From contig NC_086266.1 in the NCBI RefSeq assembly GCF_021018805.1, forward strand, positions 1,612,001 through 1,676,000: 64,000 bases of DNA, in the 5' to 3' direction. A model generated the notes under the pieces. The model ran no database searches, was not told the DNA's origin, and saw only the letters and a list, made by a program, of their open reading frames with translations. A program made the position numbers and the translations under genes. Source of the stretch: Prinia subflava. Its lineage: Eukaryota; Chordata; Aves; Passeriformes; Cisticolidae. Shown one piece after another: positions 46,301-59,609 of this stretch (position 1 is the first letter of the stretch; every line of letters starts with the position of its first letter).

Positions 46301-49300
46301 ATGTGAGCTCTCATTAAGACATATTCGTAGTTTGTTTATTTTGTGCATACAGAGAAAAAGATCAATTTACAGGGTTGGGGTTTTTGTTTGTTTGTTTGTT
46401 TTAAGATGTAGGAGATAAAAGAAATGGAATTCTCCCTTGGCAGAGCAGAATTTGTTTCATGGAAGCATTAACCATGCTTCAACAGTAGCACATATCTCCT
46501 GTCAGATTTCTGAATTTAAGGAAATGATAAAATAATCAAATTTAAAACTCTAGATGAACTGGTGAGATTCTAGATATCATACCTCAGTTTGCTAACGTAC
46601 AGCACGAAATGTTTATAAAGTTTGTGCACACAAGTCACATGTGAAAAAATATTTATCACACGAGGGCTGTACAAGATATTTCTGATCTCCAAAGAAGAGA
46701 AAATACAGTCCACAATTCAAGGAACTTTAGCTAGTAAACAAAGTTTATTCCAAAATATGCAACAATGGAATAATGAAGCATAATAAGTGTTAGACACTTT
46801 TCCCAGGAGCTGTGTGGGTCTGACATGCAAGGTGATGCACAGAGCTCTCAGCATTTTTCTGGCATGTTCTTTTTTTCATTTTTGTTTCCCTTAGCACAGG
46901 AAAACATCCATTAGAGGTTCTAATCATTCACCTGTTATGTTCTCTTCCTCCTTAACCTGCCCTAATGAGTTGGAATTGCTTGCTTTTTGAATTTAAGGCT
47001 TCAGAGAAGCTGGCTGGGTTTAACAGTGTTCACTAAGGAAATGTCTTGAGGTACATTCCATTAAATTTAATTGCTGCCTCTCTTGCTGTGCCTTTGTTAG
47101 AGTGTTGTGTGACTTGGGAAAAACTATTTGAGTGTGTGTTGTGCTCTAAGCTGCTGTTGAGACTTGAGTGGAACATACAGATGTTTGTATGTCAAGAACT
47201 TGACCTGGAAATAAAATATTTGGATTTTATTTGTATAGTAATGACAGGAAGGCCCTCACCATGATTGAGGGAGCTGCTGTAGAAGGAGATTGGTGATGCA
47301 GTAATTTGATTCTTCAGAGACCTTTTATAATGACCTATTTATAATAATAACTACATAGAATTTGGGTTTGTAGGCACTGGGAGAAGCTGAACCCTCAGTG
47401 CTGCTCATACTGCTTAAATCTTTTTGTTGTAGGTGATGTGAGAGCTTTTGATTTGTTAAAGACTTTAAGTCTTTCTCAGCTCTGCTGTAAAACAGTCTCT
47501 GGCAAGAAATGATTTGTGACATACAGAACTGAGTAGGAAAGATTTAGAAAATGGATTTGAAAAGAGGTCACTGCCATTAATTTAAATTTGTTTCTGACAT
47601 TTCAGATTTTTCTCCTCGCCTGTCCCCCATGTCGGACTGCAATGATTCTCTTCAGGTAATTCCTCTTCCTTACTGTATTTCTGTCTACTAGTACAGTGTA
47701 TTTTAGAAGTTAATTCTTGGAACCATAAATCAACAGTTAATCACTGCCTAATTTATAAAATACTAAGAGAAATATCAGCTTGGAAAGGCATATTGGTTGG
47801 ATTGAAAAATGACACCTTGAAAAGGTGTGGAAAGTATGTCTGCTGTCCAGGAAATCTTTGCTAAAGTCCAGTTGCAGAGTGGAGGCCACAATATTTGTTG
47901 TTTTTTAGAATGGTTATATCTATTTTCCAACACGCTGACAGCATAGAAATTATATTTGGAAATTTGTTTTAAAATTGTAATACCTTTTCCTCCCTCAAGT
48001 TACTTTTAAATTCCTAGGAGTTTGACAGACAGTGGTGGGAGACAGTTTATTCTTTATTTTGTGTCTGATGTAAAGTAGACTGAAACAGTTCTAATTTTCT
48101 GTTCCTGTGATCCAGCAATAGTTCAGAAAAAGATAGCTGAAAGCTATAGAAATTACAGTGTATAATTCTTTCCTGCCTGTGCTTTGTTTAGGACTTGCTG
48201 TTGCATTTTGATAAATGTAATTCTTTCATTTAAAGGGCTAATTTCAAATTCTTAAAGCTTTACTTTGAAGCTGTTCATGCACAGCATTAAAGAGGAGTAA
48301 AACCCTTTATCAAAGATGCTATTTTAAGCTCTGTAAGACAAATGAACAGCAGAATTCCAACTATTTAGCAGCTTGCATCATGAACAGGATTATGGGCAGG
48401 CCAGGCTTTCTAGGAATCCAAAGCTCATTATAGAAAGCAGTCCTACTTTAGGAAATTCTTTAAGTGTTATTTAAAGATTGGGTTTTGTCCAGTTTTACTG
48501 CATTTAATGGTGATTTAACTCAAATTCAAGGCCAAGGCATTTTTTAAGTGTCTTGCTATCTTTTATTGAAGAGACACTACAAAAAATCCACGAAAATATT
48601 GCATTTTATTTCCATCTGTGAAAGCAATATCCCATCTCTTTTGTAAGGCTGCAGATGCACATGCTGAACGGGGCCCTCTTAGCACTGCTGTTTCCTGTCG
48701 TTAATACACGCCTGGTGAGTGCACTGTGCTTTTCCTCCTCCTTTTTGATTTATTCCTTGATTTATACCTTTGGAGACATCTCAGATGTTTGCTTTGCTTG
48801 GCTTTTTAAAGTTCATTTTACCAGGCTGCAGACTCCTGGTCACTACAGTGGAGCCAAAACAGCAATTTTGGATTTTTGGGTGTTTATAACTGTGTGAAAA
48901 AGCAGCACTGCTGTACTGAGTCTTAATTCCATTCTAGCCACTAATGGAGGGAAAACTTGATGGCTTTGAAAGAGCCTTTCACAGGTTAACCTTGTGGTCA
49001 AAATTCAGTTTCAGACTTTTCAAACTCTATGTAAATGAAAGGTTCCTCAGGCCTGGAAAATGCCAAATGTTCTTGTTGGCTCTCACTCCCTCTCCCCCAA
49101 GATTTTTTTTCCCCATTCAATTTTCAAATCTGCTGTAAAATTTCAGTCTCCTGGACAAAAAAAAAATTAGCCTGTTGGTGTTCCTTGTGAGATTCTTAGA
49201 CCCACTGAGAGTTAAAAATAAAAAAAGCTTTTTTGAATGTGAGTCAAATGAAGTATTTCTAAGGACTATTTCTAAGGATTATTGAAGTGGAAGCTTCTGG

Positions 49301-52300
49301 CATCATTTCATAGTTTCCATTTTCTTGTAATGTATCTATTAAGTTTGTTTGTTTAGAACCTCAGTAAATTCAAAACTCTTTTAAAACAGTTGTGTGTTGC
49401 CAGTGAGAATGGAGGGTTGAGATATTCACTGAAACTACAGTAGAAAGTTTCTACCTCCTGTTATTTTAATCTTTCATTCAAACTATGCTAAACAATGCAG
49501 TTAAAAATCTTGTTGGACTGTAACAGGCACCTGGGATAGTGTTCAAAAAATGTAGCCTGAAAGGTGAGGTCAGTGTGTTCTGTTCTTTCCAACAAAATAT
49601 TTTCCTGCCTTGGCATGAAGTTGAGGTGCCAACAATTAACAGACTTAAGCAGCAGATGCTCCCACTTGTATTTATTTGGCACCTAAATATTGCAGTTATT
49701 TGCTACATTATTTGCCATGTGCTGATGGAATTAAATTCTGTGCTTTGCGGTAGGAATTGGATAAAGATAAAACTGCTTCTTGTCCAGTCAGTGCTTTTGT
49801 GAGTTCTTCTTACCCTTTCAGAAATAAAGGAGAAAATGATGCTGAGAGAATTGGCTTGTTAGGCTCCCAAAAGGGAGCCAGTAAGGCATAAGAGAATATA
49901 CAGGAGTAGAAAGAGTTCTTTTTACTCTGTATTTATATTCTGTGGCACACAGAATAACCTGGCTGTGCATGTAAATTCATTTAGCTGCCACAAGGACTCC
50001 AGCTCTTTGGAAAGCAGCTGGGTTTGCTTGAGCCTTCATGTTGCATTAATCAAATTTTAACAAAAACTCTTTCCGCTGGTTTAAAAGCGGGGATTTTTTG
50101 CAAGCTGATGTCCTGAAAATGTTGATATAAATAAAGTAAAAAACAGGACATGTCCCAAAAGTGTTGGCTGCATGGGTGTCAGCTCACATGGCTGATATGG
50201 TGCAGTTTTAATATTTCCAGAAGCTGCTATATTCTATTCTTAGAACTATTTAGCCTGAGAAGTCCACACTGTAAATCAGTGTTAGGAGCAGGATGAGGGC
50301 ATTCTGTGTGTGCTGCTGTTGATGGTTGCAGTAACAATTCACCAGGGTGGAACAGGCCGTGCTGGCTTGATCTAACTGGCACCAGGGAAAAAACCAGCAG
50401 CACTGGGGGGCTCCTGAGGGATTGTGCTGGGTTGGCTGGTAGGTGATAAAGAATTTGTGCAAAATAGGGCATTTACACACGCTGTGTGCATTAAAATGGT
50501 GTGAGTGTGTAATTTACTGATAACGTCTAAGGAGGTGACTGGTGCAATATTTGGGGGTTTTTTTTAGGCTGTCTTCTAGATGTGCTACAGGAAAGATCAG
50601 AATCTGAGAGTTGACCTGTGCTATTCCTTTTGTGCCACACTCTGCAGTCTTTGTAGAGCACGGTAGAGGAGGTGCTCCTGCTCAGTGCAGTGCTTGAGGC
50701 AGGGTATAAATAATTAACAGAGAGTGGAGTGCTACTGTCAGAAAGCAGAGCAAAGTGTAAACCTGTGAGCCCACTGAAACCCAGCTGCTGTGTCTGAGGG
50801 TTTAATCTGAATTGCTATTGTCCATACTCTTGTGGGGTGAACTCAAAACTTCTGGCTTCTGAGCTCCTCTCTGCTGCTGCCTTGAAGGGATTTTCCTAAA
50901 GCTGAGTTCAGTGCACAGAAAGATCTCATTGTTCTCTTTGGGCTGTAGCTGCTTTAAGTTAGAACATGAAGTTTTACTTGTTTTCTTCTTTAAATCCTTG
51001 ATTGATGGGTGATCCTTGTCTTCATTTCCAGTTTCTCCTTGCATGTGAAAGGTGCTTATGCTGAGTCTTTTATTGATAAAAGTGTTTCTAGACAAGGCAC
51101 AAGCTGCAGGTGAGTTAGTTAGTTGCTCTGGACTTGCTTTTTCTGTTTGTTGTGGCTGTACAACTGGAGTGCTTGGTTGTACAGCAGCTCTGCAGCAGGA
51201 AATGCACTTGCATAATCAGCCAGGCTTCAGAACAAGCCATCTTTTACAGTGGGGAAAAAGATGTTTTGTTTTACACACAAAAAAATACTGTCAGCACTAC
51301 TGCAGCGTAACAACTGTTAGTCTGTTCTCAGGAGTGTCCCCACACAGTGTTTGTGTAACAGCTCCTCACAACTCCACGGCTCTGGAGGCCCTTTTGACAC
51401 CACAGATAAATGGAGAATGCTCCTTGGCAGGAGTGAGTGCCTCGTGTCGTGGTGTTTATATCAGGAGCAATTGTTTCTGGAGTGGGAGAGGCACAGCTTT
51501 TCCTCCAGTGAGGAACTGCTGCTTTAGCCCCAGCCCAAATAATTTTAATTCCCTCACTTTGCTCTCTGTGTTGAAGGAGAGGTTCAGATTTACAAAACCT
51601 CCCAGTTCTCATGAAGTTCTTGCTTTGGCGTGCTGTTACCTTGCATGTGTTTGTTTTGATTCAGAGTGCCTGGAATGAAATAACCCAGCAGATTGTGCAG
51701 GAGGGTTGTTTCAGCTGAGCCCCCACAGGAGCTGCTGGCCACCTTGGGGGTTGCCATCAGGACACAGACAGGTCCACTGGGGAATGTGTTGGGTTGTTTG
51801 GTTTAGAATCTTCTACTTTTGAATCAGGAGATAAGAGCTGCAGCTGAATTTAAAAGATCACTATGTTATTTACCAACTGCCTGACCACTGTTTAGGAAGA
51901 AAATTCAATTAGCAGTTCTGTACATGCATGCAGATTGCTATAAATCAGGTCTTTGGATTTTTTGCTCAGGCCTCCTCAGTAATTACTTGTATATATGTAT
52001 ATATATATACTTTTATATATAAAAGACCTCATTTAGAGAGTTCTCTCACAAGGTGGCAAAGTATCTTTTCTTTCTAAAAAGACTTCCATGCTGTGGGGCT
52101 TTGCCTAGTTTCTGATTTAATTACTTGAGTGGTTTGCAGTTATTGCTAATTAATGCTAGCAAAGAAAGGGAAAGAGCAGTCTTGTGTTATTCCTTCTTTG
52201 TTGTGCTTCTGGCTAATTTTGGGAATTACCTACTGGAGGTGCTGTGTTTGTGTAAGGGGGATGGAATGGGTCCAGTTAGCTGCAATTTCAAGGCACTGAG

Positions 52301-55300
52301 CATTAATGTTTGTTATTTATACACAGGTGATAAAATAACTGAACTGAAGGCACTGCCCTGGGTCAGAAAGAGAATTGTTCCTTGGGACTTGGTGGTTAGC
52401 AATGAAAAATACTTAAAATATTTCCTTTATTCCACAGCTTCCATTTGAAACAGAGATTTATTACATCCAGCATGTGATGCTCTATGTTGTGCCCATCTAT
52501 CTGCTGCAGAAAGGAGGTGGGTACCAGTTTATATGGGTTGAACTGGTCCTGTCAAATGAAAACTCTGTGCTTACTGGATACCATCCGTTTTATTCTTACC
52601 CTTTTTTAACCATTTTTTTGTGTTTTTAATTAATTGCTCCCGATGTTCTAGTGTTCTAATGTTGGAGTTTTAACCCAGGTGATGAGTTGTGTCAGGCACT
52701 GAAACAAAAATTTTATAAATGGTCTTCTGCCTGAAGGGATATTTAGGATGTATTTGCACAATGTGCATTGTCTTCCTGAGCAGCATTTCTGCCTTCTTGC
52801 AATATTCTCAGTGTTGTGGGGTGTTTTTTAGGATTTTTACCTTCTTGGATGTCTCTTGAGAAGTGCAGGAACTCGGAATTCTGAGCGCCTGCCCTGTGCA
52901 GGTGTTTGCTGCCATCTAATGTTGACAGGATGGCAGCAAAACTGCTGAAAGAGCTTTGCTGGCTAAACCTGTCCATTGAGATTGCTCTGGGCTGCTGAAC
53001 TAATAACTGCTCCACTTCTGATGCACTTGGCTCCTCATCACCTGACTGGCTTAATTAACAAAACAATTAACAAAACACCCACGGACTCCTGCCACAGGTG
53101 ACCTAATGTATCATTTTTGGTGGATAAATTATGCAACCTAAAAATACTTTTAATGTTAATTTTGTCATTTCATTAGCACCTCTGTTTTCTGAGCAGATCA
53201 CACAGGCCTTTGTCCTGAGTTCTGCATCTTGTGAGAATTTGCTTTTTCAGTGCTGACATTGATCAGCATGCAGCTTGATTTCAGTATTGTAAACAGAAAT
53301 TTATTTCTCTGCTCCCACCTATTGAAATTCATTTCCTATTCAAGCAGCAAGAAGCTTTTGCCAAAGCCAACAGAGGCCCTTCAAACAGCCACTCAGCTGG
53401 CTCTCAGTTTTCCTGTTTGTGTTTTTAACAGGCTGTGCTGTGGAAAATAGACCCCACTGCTCCATTAAACAGCCATCTGTTGGATAGCAGGGCAGTAGAG
53501 TAATAAAATCGACAGTAGGTATTTATCTAATGGGAAATGTGCAGAAAATATCCCAGGTATGAATTTAAAATCGGTGTCCCAAAGCACACTGTGGAATCTA
53601 GAGTGCTCCAAAATGTTTTTGTGTGGAGGTCAGTGCTTCCTTTTTGTCCTTTGGTGTCCAAGCAGTGCTACTGCTGAAAATCACAATTTTCAGATTGAAA
53701 ATCAAAAAATTTTCAGGATTGCAAAGTCTAATTAGGAGGGATCTTTTTAGTATGAAGCAAGACCAAAAATCCGTAGGGAGCAGAAGTTGCTGTTGTATTT
53801 CTTTTAAATTTTGCAACACAGCAAGGATGTAGCAGAGTGAAATTCCTTGCTGGGGAAACCTGAGCAGCTCTGCTAAGGGACCTCTGAAATGCCATTCCCT
53901 GCTTAGGTTCAAAGCCAATTTGTGCCATGGATCTGTGTTGTCCTCTTGTGCAATTTCCTCAGTCTCTGAATGCCTGTTGTCTCCCTCCAGGCTCATTTTA
54001 TAGCTGCAGTCACTTGCCTGTATCAGCATTTATACCCTGCCTGGGTATGGAGGTGTCTGTATTTTAGATTTTCTGGGTGCCTGCCCCTTCAGACTCTCAC
54101 CAGGCTTTGTCAAATACTTTTGAATTATCACAGGCAGCTGCCAACAGAAACCTCATTTGGTTTAGCTCTGCTCAGCCAGTTCCCGGGAGCTGCTTTGATG
54201 CCTTATTTAAATTTCATGTTGTGTTTTGTATCTAGGTTAAACACGCACCTAAACTGCAAGGACAATATAAATAAATTTTGCAAGTCAAGCAGTGTTTTCT
54301 TTACAGCAGAGGAGGGAGCACAAAGAGTTTCTGTAAAGCTTTAGGTGACCAGGTCACCTAAAGTTGGTGCAGCCAAAAATAGAGCCAAAAATTCCTTCCT
54401 CCTCCTTCTCTTCTCTCTGTAATCAAAAACCATATTCAGCTTTTCTGTTCCTTGGCATTATTGGTGCAAGTTCCTTTTTAATAGTTGTTAAACAACCATA
54501 AAATTAGGAAATGGCAAGCTGTGCTCTGATAGAGGCTGTGCAGGACCTGCTGCTGCCTAAGTGAGTTCTGTGCATGCTGAAATCATAATCCCTGCCAGAA
54601 GCAGCTGTTAAAGTATAAATAACCTGATTTTTTGAAGATTCATTGTACACCATTATTGCATTTTATTACTTCTGTGGTAGAAGGAAGAATGGAGTAAAAA
54701 TCATTGATGCTGGTGAAAAATAGACAAATTTAATGAGGTAACATATTGTACATTTCACTGCTGGACAAGAAGGAGGGGAGAAGCTGATCAGGATCAGGTA
54801 AGAAATAAAGCTCTCAAATATTAATTACTGCAATGGCATTGAGGAGGTTATCAGCTCAGGCCAGATGCCCTGACATGCAGACAGCAGGAGAGAGAGGATT
54901 ATTCATGGAGAGTGTGATGGGCACAGCAGTGCAGCTGAACATGAATTATTCCTTTCTTTTCAAGGTATCTACACCCCTGAGCCACTCTGCAATTTCTGGT
55001 GGGCTCTTCTATCCACGGGCTTTATGTTTGTGTATCATTTTAGCATCTTGCAGATCCTGGGATTGGTAAGTGAAGCCAGGTTTATAAATGGAAAGTCTGC
55101 AAGTACATTCAGAGTACAAACACTGAGCAGTTTGAGGGTCTAGGTCTACATGGATAAGATTACTTGCATGCAAAATTTTGATAAGGATAATTGTATGCAA
55201 ATTGCATGTTCTAACAAGCTTTTGTGTCTTATATCTTGCAAGTACTGGTGAAATATTTCTTAGATTGGTTATGTACCTGCATGAATCCATTTATTAAATA

Positions 55301-55679
55301 CACAATGGAATTTGCATCTGCTTTTTTCTGAAAGCTGCCCTACTTGTGTTGAGCAAATGTCAGCAGAACATTTTTGATTATTATGGTAATTCTCTAAATT
55401 TTCAGTGGTTTTAGGTGAATCAGTGCAAGCTAAAAATACTGTTAATTGATAAATTAATTGTTGCTTCCTCAGGTTACAGAAGTGAATTTGAACAACATGT
55501 TGTGCCCAGCCATCTCAGATCCTTTCTACGGGCCCTGGTACCGGATCTGGGCCTCTGGACATCAGACTGTCATGACCATGACTCATGGGAAGCTCATCAT
55601 CCTGCTGTTCCACACTGCTGTCCCCACCTTCAGAGGGATCGTGGACCTGCTGAGGCTCCCAGCTAAGAAAATAGACTGA
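40013..55679 (+). CDS. TMEM164: TMEM164, multi-pass acyltransferase-like membrane protein (6 coding exons, complete)
   Basis: Polytopic membrane protein reported to act as a cysteine-dependent acyltransferase building C20:4 ether phospholipids, and linked to autophagy and ferroptosis. Coding exons: 40013-40378, 47606-47655, 48648-48714, 52438-52516, 54965-55065, 55473-55679. All are GT-AG and phase-consistent, giving 289 residues. Recognisable landmarks are the N-terminus MSRYS...[17 protein letters not shown], the NPCH motif with Cys115 (expected equivalent of human Cys123), [66 protein letters not shown] and C-terminal [10 protein letters not shown]. Hydrophobic segments occur at about 39-60, 85-101, 123-138, 146-158, 168-184 and 198-221. 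It is eight residues shorter than my recollection of the human protein (297), the difference lying in the variable loop at about 61-80. Confidence 0.95.
40379..47605 (+). other. TMEM164: TMEM164 intron 1
   Basis: The largest intron. AT-rich unique sequence with no recognised gene or clear mobile element. A 9-bp-arm palindrome (GAAACAGGT/ACCTGTTTC) lies at about 40894-40914. Confidence 0.8.
47606..47655 (+). CDS. TMEM164: TMEM164 coding exon 2
   Basis: A 50-nt exon encoding [16 protein letters not shown] plus two bases. Acceptor gacatttcag, donor CTTCAG/gtaatt. It is too short for ordinary ORF detection and was identified by family sequence and phase. Confidence 0.93.
48648..48714 (+). CDS. 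TMEM164: TMEM164 coding exon 3
   Basis: Encodes [20 protein letters not shown] then RL. Acceptor cttttgtaag, donor CGCCTG/gtgagt. The nearby alternative acceptor GCAG/ATG (7 nt downstream) would break the frame. Confidence 0.93.
52438..52516 (+). CDS. TMEM164: TMEM164 coding exon 4
   Basis: Encodes [20 protein letters not shown] then YLLQKG plus one base. Acceptor tattccacag, donor GGAG/gtgggt. Confidence 0.94.
54339..54363. repeat. Perfect 25-bp palindrome (12-bp arms, 1-nt centre)
   Basis: CTTTAGGTGACC, a single A, then the exact complement. The inner GGTGACCAGGTCACC resembles an inverted nuclear-receptor half-site pair (AGGTGA/TCACCT). TMEM164 intron 4. Confidence 0.9.
54965..55065 (+). 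CDS. TMEM164: TMEM164 coding exon 5
   Basis: Encodes [20 protein letters not shown] then [13 protein letters not shown]. Acceptor tcttttcaag, donor GATTG/gtaagt. Confidence 0.94.
55473..55679 (+). CDS. TMEM164: TMEM164 last coding exon and stop
   Basis: Encodes [20 protein letters not shown] through [10 protein letters not shown] and TGA at 55677-55679. The acceptor is cttcctcag. Confidence 0.95.
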   Translation, partial: VTEVNLNNMLCPAISDPFYGPWYRIWASGHQTVMTMTHGKLIILLFHTAVPTFRGIVDLLRLPAKKID

Positions 55680-58575
55680 AATTTCTCCCCACAGAGTAGT
55701 TCATACAGGAAGCTGAGATATACTGGAAAACAAAGAGGGAGGATGAGAGGACAGTGGCTTTATACTTCTTCCCACAGTTTTTTGCCTCAAAAACACCTCT
55801 GTAATGAAGTGAGGTTTTTTTTTTACCTGCTGTTTCTCACTGCCTATTGCCAATGGCAAAATCAGTGGCCTTATTCTGGGGAAGGTTGGTGTTTTATACA
55901 TTTTGTACAGATTACAGTAGAATCTTGCTAAACCACCATTAAAATTCGGCCAGGACCTGTCCACATTCCAGCAAAGAGAGTGGCAGTGCTACCTCGTTTT
56001 GACTCATTTTCCATTTAAGAACAGCACTGACTCCTAAAGCTTGAATGTTCCAAAATGGTCACAGGAAATGGTGCACACCTAATCTTCCAGGCAGAAGTGC
56101 AAAACAGTGAGGTTTTAATGTATTTTCTTTAAGCTGGTTGAGTATTGGGGAACAATAACTCATTAAAAAGCTAATTAATCAACTACTTAATTTCTAAGCT
56201 GCAGTGGATGAGTATCTATCTAGTGAAGTCCCATCATGATGCTTTGGAGATGCTTTTATTTTGGTGAGGGGAAAAAAAGAATCATGAAATAATTTCACTG
56301 TTCTGTCCTGACTTTGAACAAAATGGGGGTTTTTTCACTTACCATAGACTGGAGAAGGATACAAAGCCCAGTGTAAAATCAGTTTTTTGTGGGTTTTTTT
56401 ATACTTAGTAGCTTTTGAAACATTCCTGCTCTGTCTGTGCTGATCCTCACTGAGCAGACTGGTTGTGAAGAAACCCAATGAAGCTCTGTTCTCTCCTACA
56501 GCTCTGCTGTATCATGTGTACTGATTTTAAAATACAGGCATAAAAGGAATGTCAAATCAGTGCAGGCCTCTGCTGCAAAGAACATGCTCCAGTTTAGTGG
56601 CATGACCCTCACCGTGTCTTTTGGAGAACAGGATGTAGGTGGGCAGAAGGATCAGCTGCCTGTACCTGCTCAAGTTTTGCAGGAGGAGAAACCACTGGGC
56701 AGAAAAAAGGGAAATCCTGACTGTGTTCTGTGCCCACTGTGCAGACTGTAGTGTTTCAGGGCTGCACAGAAGTTTGTGGGAATTTATGGATTCATTGTGT
56801 TGTCAAAGCTGTGACTTGTAAGATAAACCAAAACCTTCATACCTCCTCCAGCTGGATCACCTGAAGGGTTGTGCTGAAGTTAAGGTACAGACATTTATAC
56901 CTCAGGAAGCAGAAGTAAGTTGACTTTTTTTTTTTTTTTCATAAGCAGAGCCAGTGGGCCCCTTGTCCTGTCCTTCTAAACTTGATGTGGGCACGTTCTG
57001 GAGCTTGCTGAATCTCTCATACCAATTTAAGCTGTGAAATGTCTCTGAACAAGGCAAAAAAAGCGAGGGATAACCAACTACTGCACTCAGTAAGGATTTT
57101 AGAGGTGCTGGAGCTGCAGTGAAGGAAACAAACTCCAGCTGGAGTCAGGTGGGAAGGCAGGCAGTGCAACCTTCACCTTTTTAACATAAACTGTTGCTTC
57201 TTTTTGCAGTATCAGTGAGGCTGGTTGAGTTAGAACAGAATCATTTAACTGGGAAAAACCCCATGAGTTCACCAAGCCAAGCATTAACCCAGCACTGCCG
57301 GGCCCACCACTACCCCTCATCCCCAGGTGCCACATCTACACATCTTTAAATCCCTCCAGGTGACTCCACCACTGCCCTGGCAGCCTGGTCAAAGCTTGAT
57401 AACCCTTCTGGTGAAGAAATTTATCCTAAGGTCCCATTTAAACCTTCCCTGGTGCCACTTGAGGCTGTTCCCTTTTGTCTTTATTTCCTGGGAGAAGAGG
57501 CTGACCCCCACCCTCCTTGCAGCAGTTGCAGAGTGCCAAGGTCCACCCTGAGCCTCCTTTTCCCCAGGCTAAACACCCTCAGCCATTCTTGGGTGTGTGT
57601 CCAGACCCTTTCCCAGCTCTGAGGCTTTGGATGTGCCCCAGAGCCTCAATGTCCTTCCTGTAGTGACAGGCCCACAACTTTAAATTATTCCCTCCTTCCC
57701 CATGCTCTTCTTTGAAGGCTTTCAGAACTTCATGTTGGTTTATGGTGACCCAGCACTCAAAACTGCATCAGTGTAGCTGAGACAGGCTCCACAGAAGGGG
57801 AAGGACAGGTCAGAATGGGAGCTGAAAAGAAAAAAAACTTTGGAAGCAACTGTGGAACTTCATATCCTTCATTCCTCACCTATCTCTGGTATCTGCTGGG
57901 AACATGCATTAGCCAGAGCTTGCTGTGTGTGCAGGAAAGGGGAAAGCAGAGTACTTCATCTCTACAGCAGTTATTGTTGTTTTCCCTGGCAGAGGCTGAT
58001 CTTTGTTTTCCCTGAATGGTTTATTTTATAGGCAGTTACACCATACAGATTTCTCTGGTTGCTTTATGCTTATTCATGCTGGGAATGGAAGCACAAAACT
58101 CTACTGCTGTTCTTGGGAGGTGATTGCATTCTCTCCTGGGGTGTTACACACTCAATCCATGCAATCCAAAATCACCTGAAGCTGTTGCCCAGTACCTGGT
58201 GATGAGGTTTTACAGTGCTGCACAATTAAAATTTGCAGTGCAACGCACAATTAAAAAGGGTTGTCCTGGGCCTCCTGGTCAGATGTGCCCAATGGCACTG
58301 GGAATTTCAGCAGCAGGGCAGAGCTGTGGGGCACAGCCAGACCCAGTTCCCAGCAGCTGAAGCAGAGTTTAAAATCTCTGTACCCCAGAGTCACTGGAAT
58401 GGGTTAAGGGGCCTGAGTAGAGCCTGTTACTAACTAGAGTTACTTTTGTAGGCATTTCAAAAGGAACGAGTTCAGCAAACTCTTTACTCCAGCTGCCACT
58501 GGTTGCATTCCCCTCCAGGTGTACCCACGAATGAAGCATTATTAACTGTAATAAACCTCTCTACTGATGGGTTTG
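55680..58575 (+). other. TMEM164: Probable TMEM164 3' UTR
   Basis: Follows the TGA. AATAAA at 58550-58555 with a GT-rich stretch just after (GGGTTTGTTTATG) is a plausible poly(A) site. Another AATAAA at 60332-60337 is an alternative, which would bring the G-rich minisatellite into the transcript. The CR1 element at 57.3-57.8 kb would be part of this UTR. Confidence 0.4.
57330..57775 (-). mobile_element. CR1-type LINE fragment
   Basis: Reverse-complement CR1 pattern: CATCTTTAAATCCCTCCAGG, TGACTCCACCACTGCCCTGG, CAGCCTGGTCAAAGC, then CCTTTTGTCTTTATTTCCTG and AGCCTCCTTTTCCCCAGGCT. Longer than the other CR1 copies in the window. Confidence 0.8.
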
Positions 58576-59609
58576 TTTATGCAGCCCTCCAGAACAGGTA
58601 AAGCAGGAACATTTCTGCCCCCAGCCCCTCGTGCCGTGGCTCCAGCTGCTCAGGATCCCTGCAGTGCTGCTTTTCCAGGGATTCAGACACTGCACAGTGT
58701 CTGAGCTGGAGCTATTTGTTTTAACTTCCTATTTTAAGCACCAAAGGAGAACTTGCATCTTGTTCCTTTTGAAGGGTGCAAAGGAATAGCTCTTACCCGT
58801 GTGTTTATAAATTGATAAAAAGCCAGAGTCTGTGAACACGCACCCGGAGCTGGTTTTGGTTCAGCTCCTTAGGTCAAAGATGCTGCCCATGAGCAAAGCT
58901 TGAGCAGCTGCTGCCTTGGTGAGCCTGGGAACAGGAAAAGTGACTCCATCTGCAGCCCAGTCAGACCTGGAGGTCACACAGCACCTAACTGTAAGTTTCT
59001 GGCCACAGAGTTTTGATATTTCTGTGTATTTGATAATTTTATAAAGTTCCGTGGTATTTTTCAGAAATGGCTATTTGCAGCTGTTAACTGACTGCACTTT
59101 CATGTCCTGAGTCTGCATCTAAACCAGAAACATTTGTTTTCTATGCATCCATAGCTAATGGAAAACAGTCGTGGTGTTTGTGTTGCAATTGTGTCACTCT
59201 AGGTGGATCCTTAGGAATTAAATTTGTCCTTTTGGTTAACAAAGCTCTGAAAAAGCCAAAACCCAGGGAGAGGGTGTTTCAACCCTGGTGGAGGATTCTG
59301 CAGGCAGGCACGTCAGCTTTGGTGTTTTCTACAGTGACAGGACTCAAATCTGTTGATTTTTGTGATCTTGTACTTCAAGTGATATTGCTGTAAATCTCTC
59401 TTGCAGCTGTTGGTGTAACTTAGTCAAAGCCAAGCTGTTTTATAAATAATTTTATTTTTCTTCAGGGTCAATTTTGTACTTTTAGAAAACTCTTTTTGCA
59501 TTTCCTGAGTCATTACCCCAATGCTGCAGAGGACACAGCAGGCAGAGCAGTGAGCACACCTTGCTCTCAACCACGCTGTGCCAGGGGCTGGGCTGGAGCA
59601 CCTGGGGGG

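Larger units (their letters stand above)
48715..55472 (+). other. TMEM164: TMEM164 introns 3-5 (between coding exons)
   Basis: Introns 48715-52437, 52517-54964 and 55066-55472. Contents are mostly unique. An AT-rich TATA microsatellite-like tract lies at about 51988-52025. A 208-codon open frame at 51052-51678 shows no family features and is probably chance. Confidence 0.7.

Noticed and set aside
51052..51678. 208-codon plus-strand open frame in TMEM164 intron 3
   Set aside because: No recognisable domain, signal or repeat, weak start context, and nothing around it suggests an independent promoter. A chance open frame is the simplest reading.
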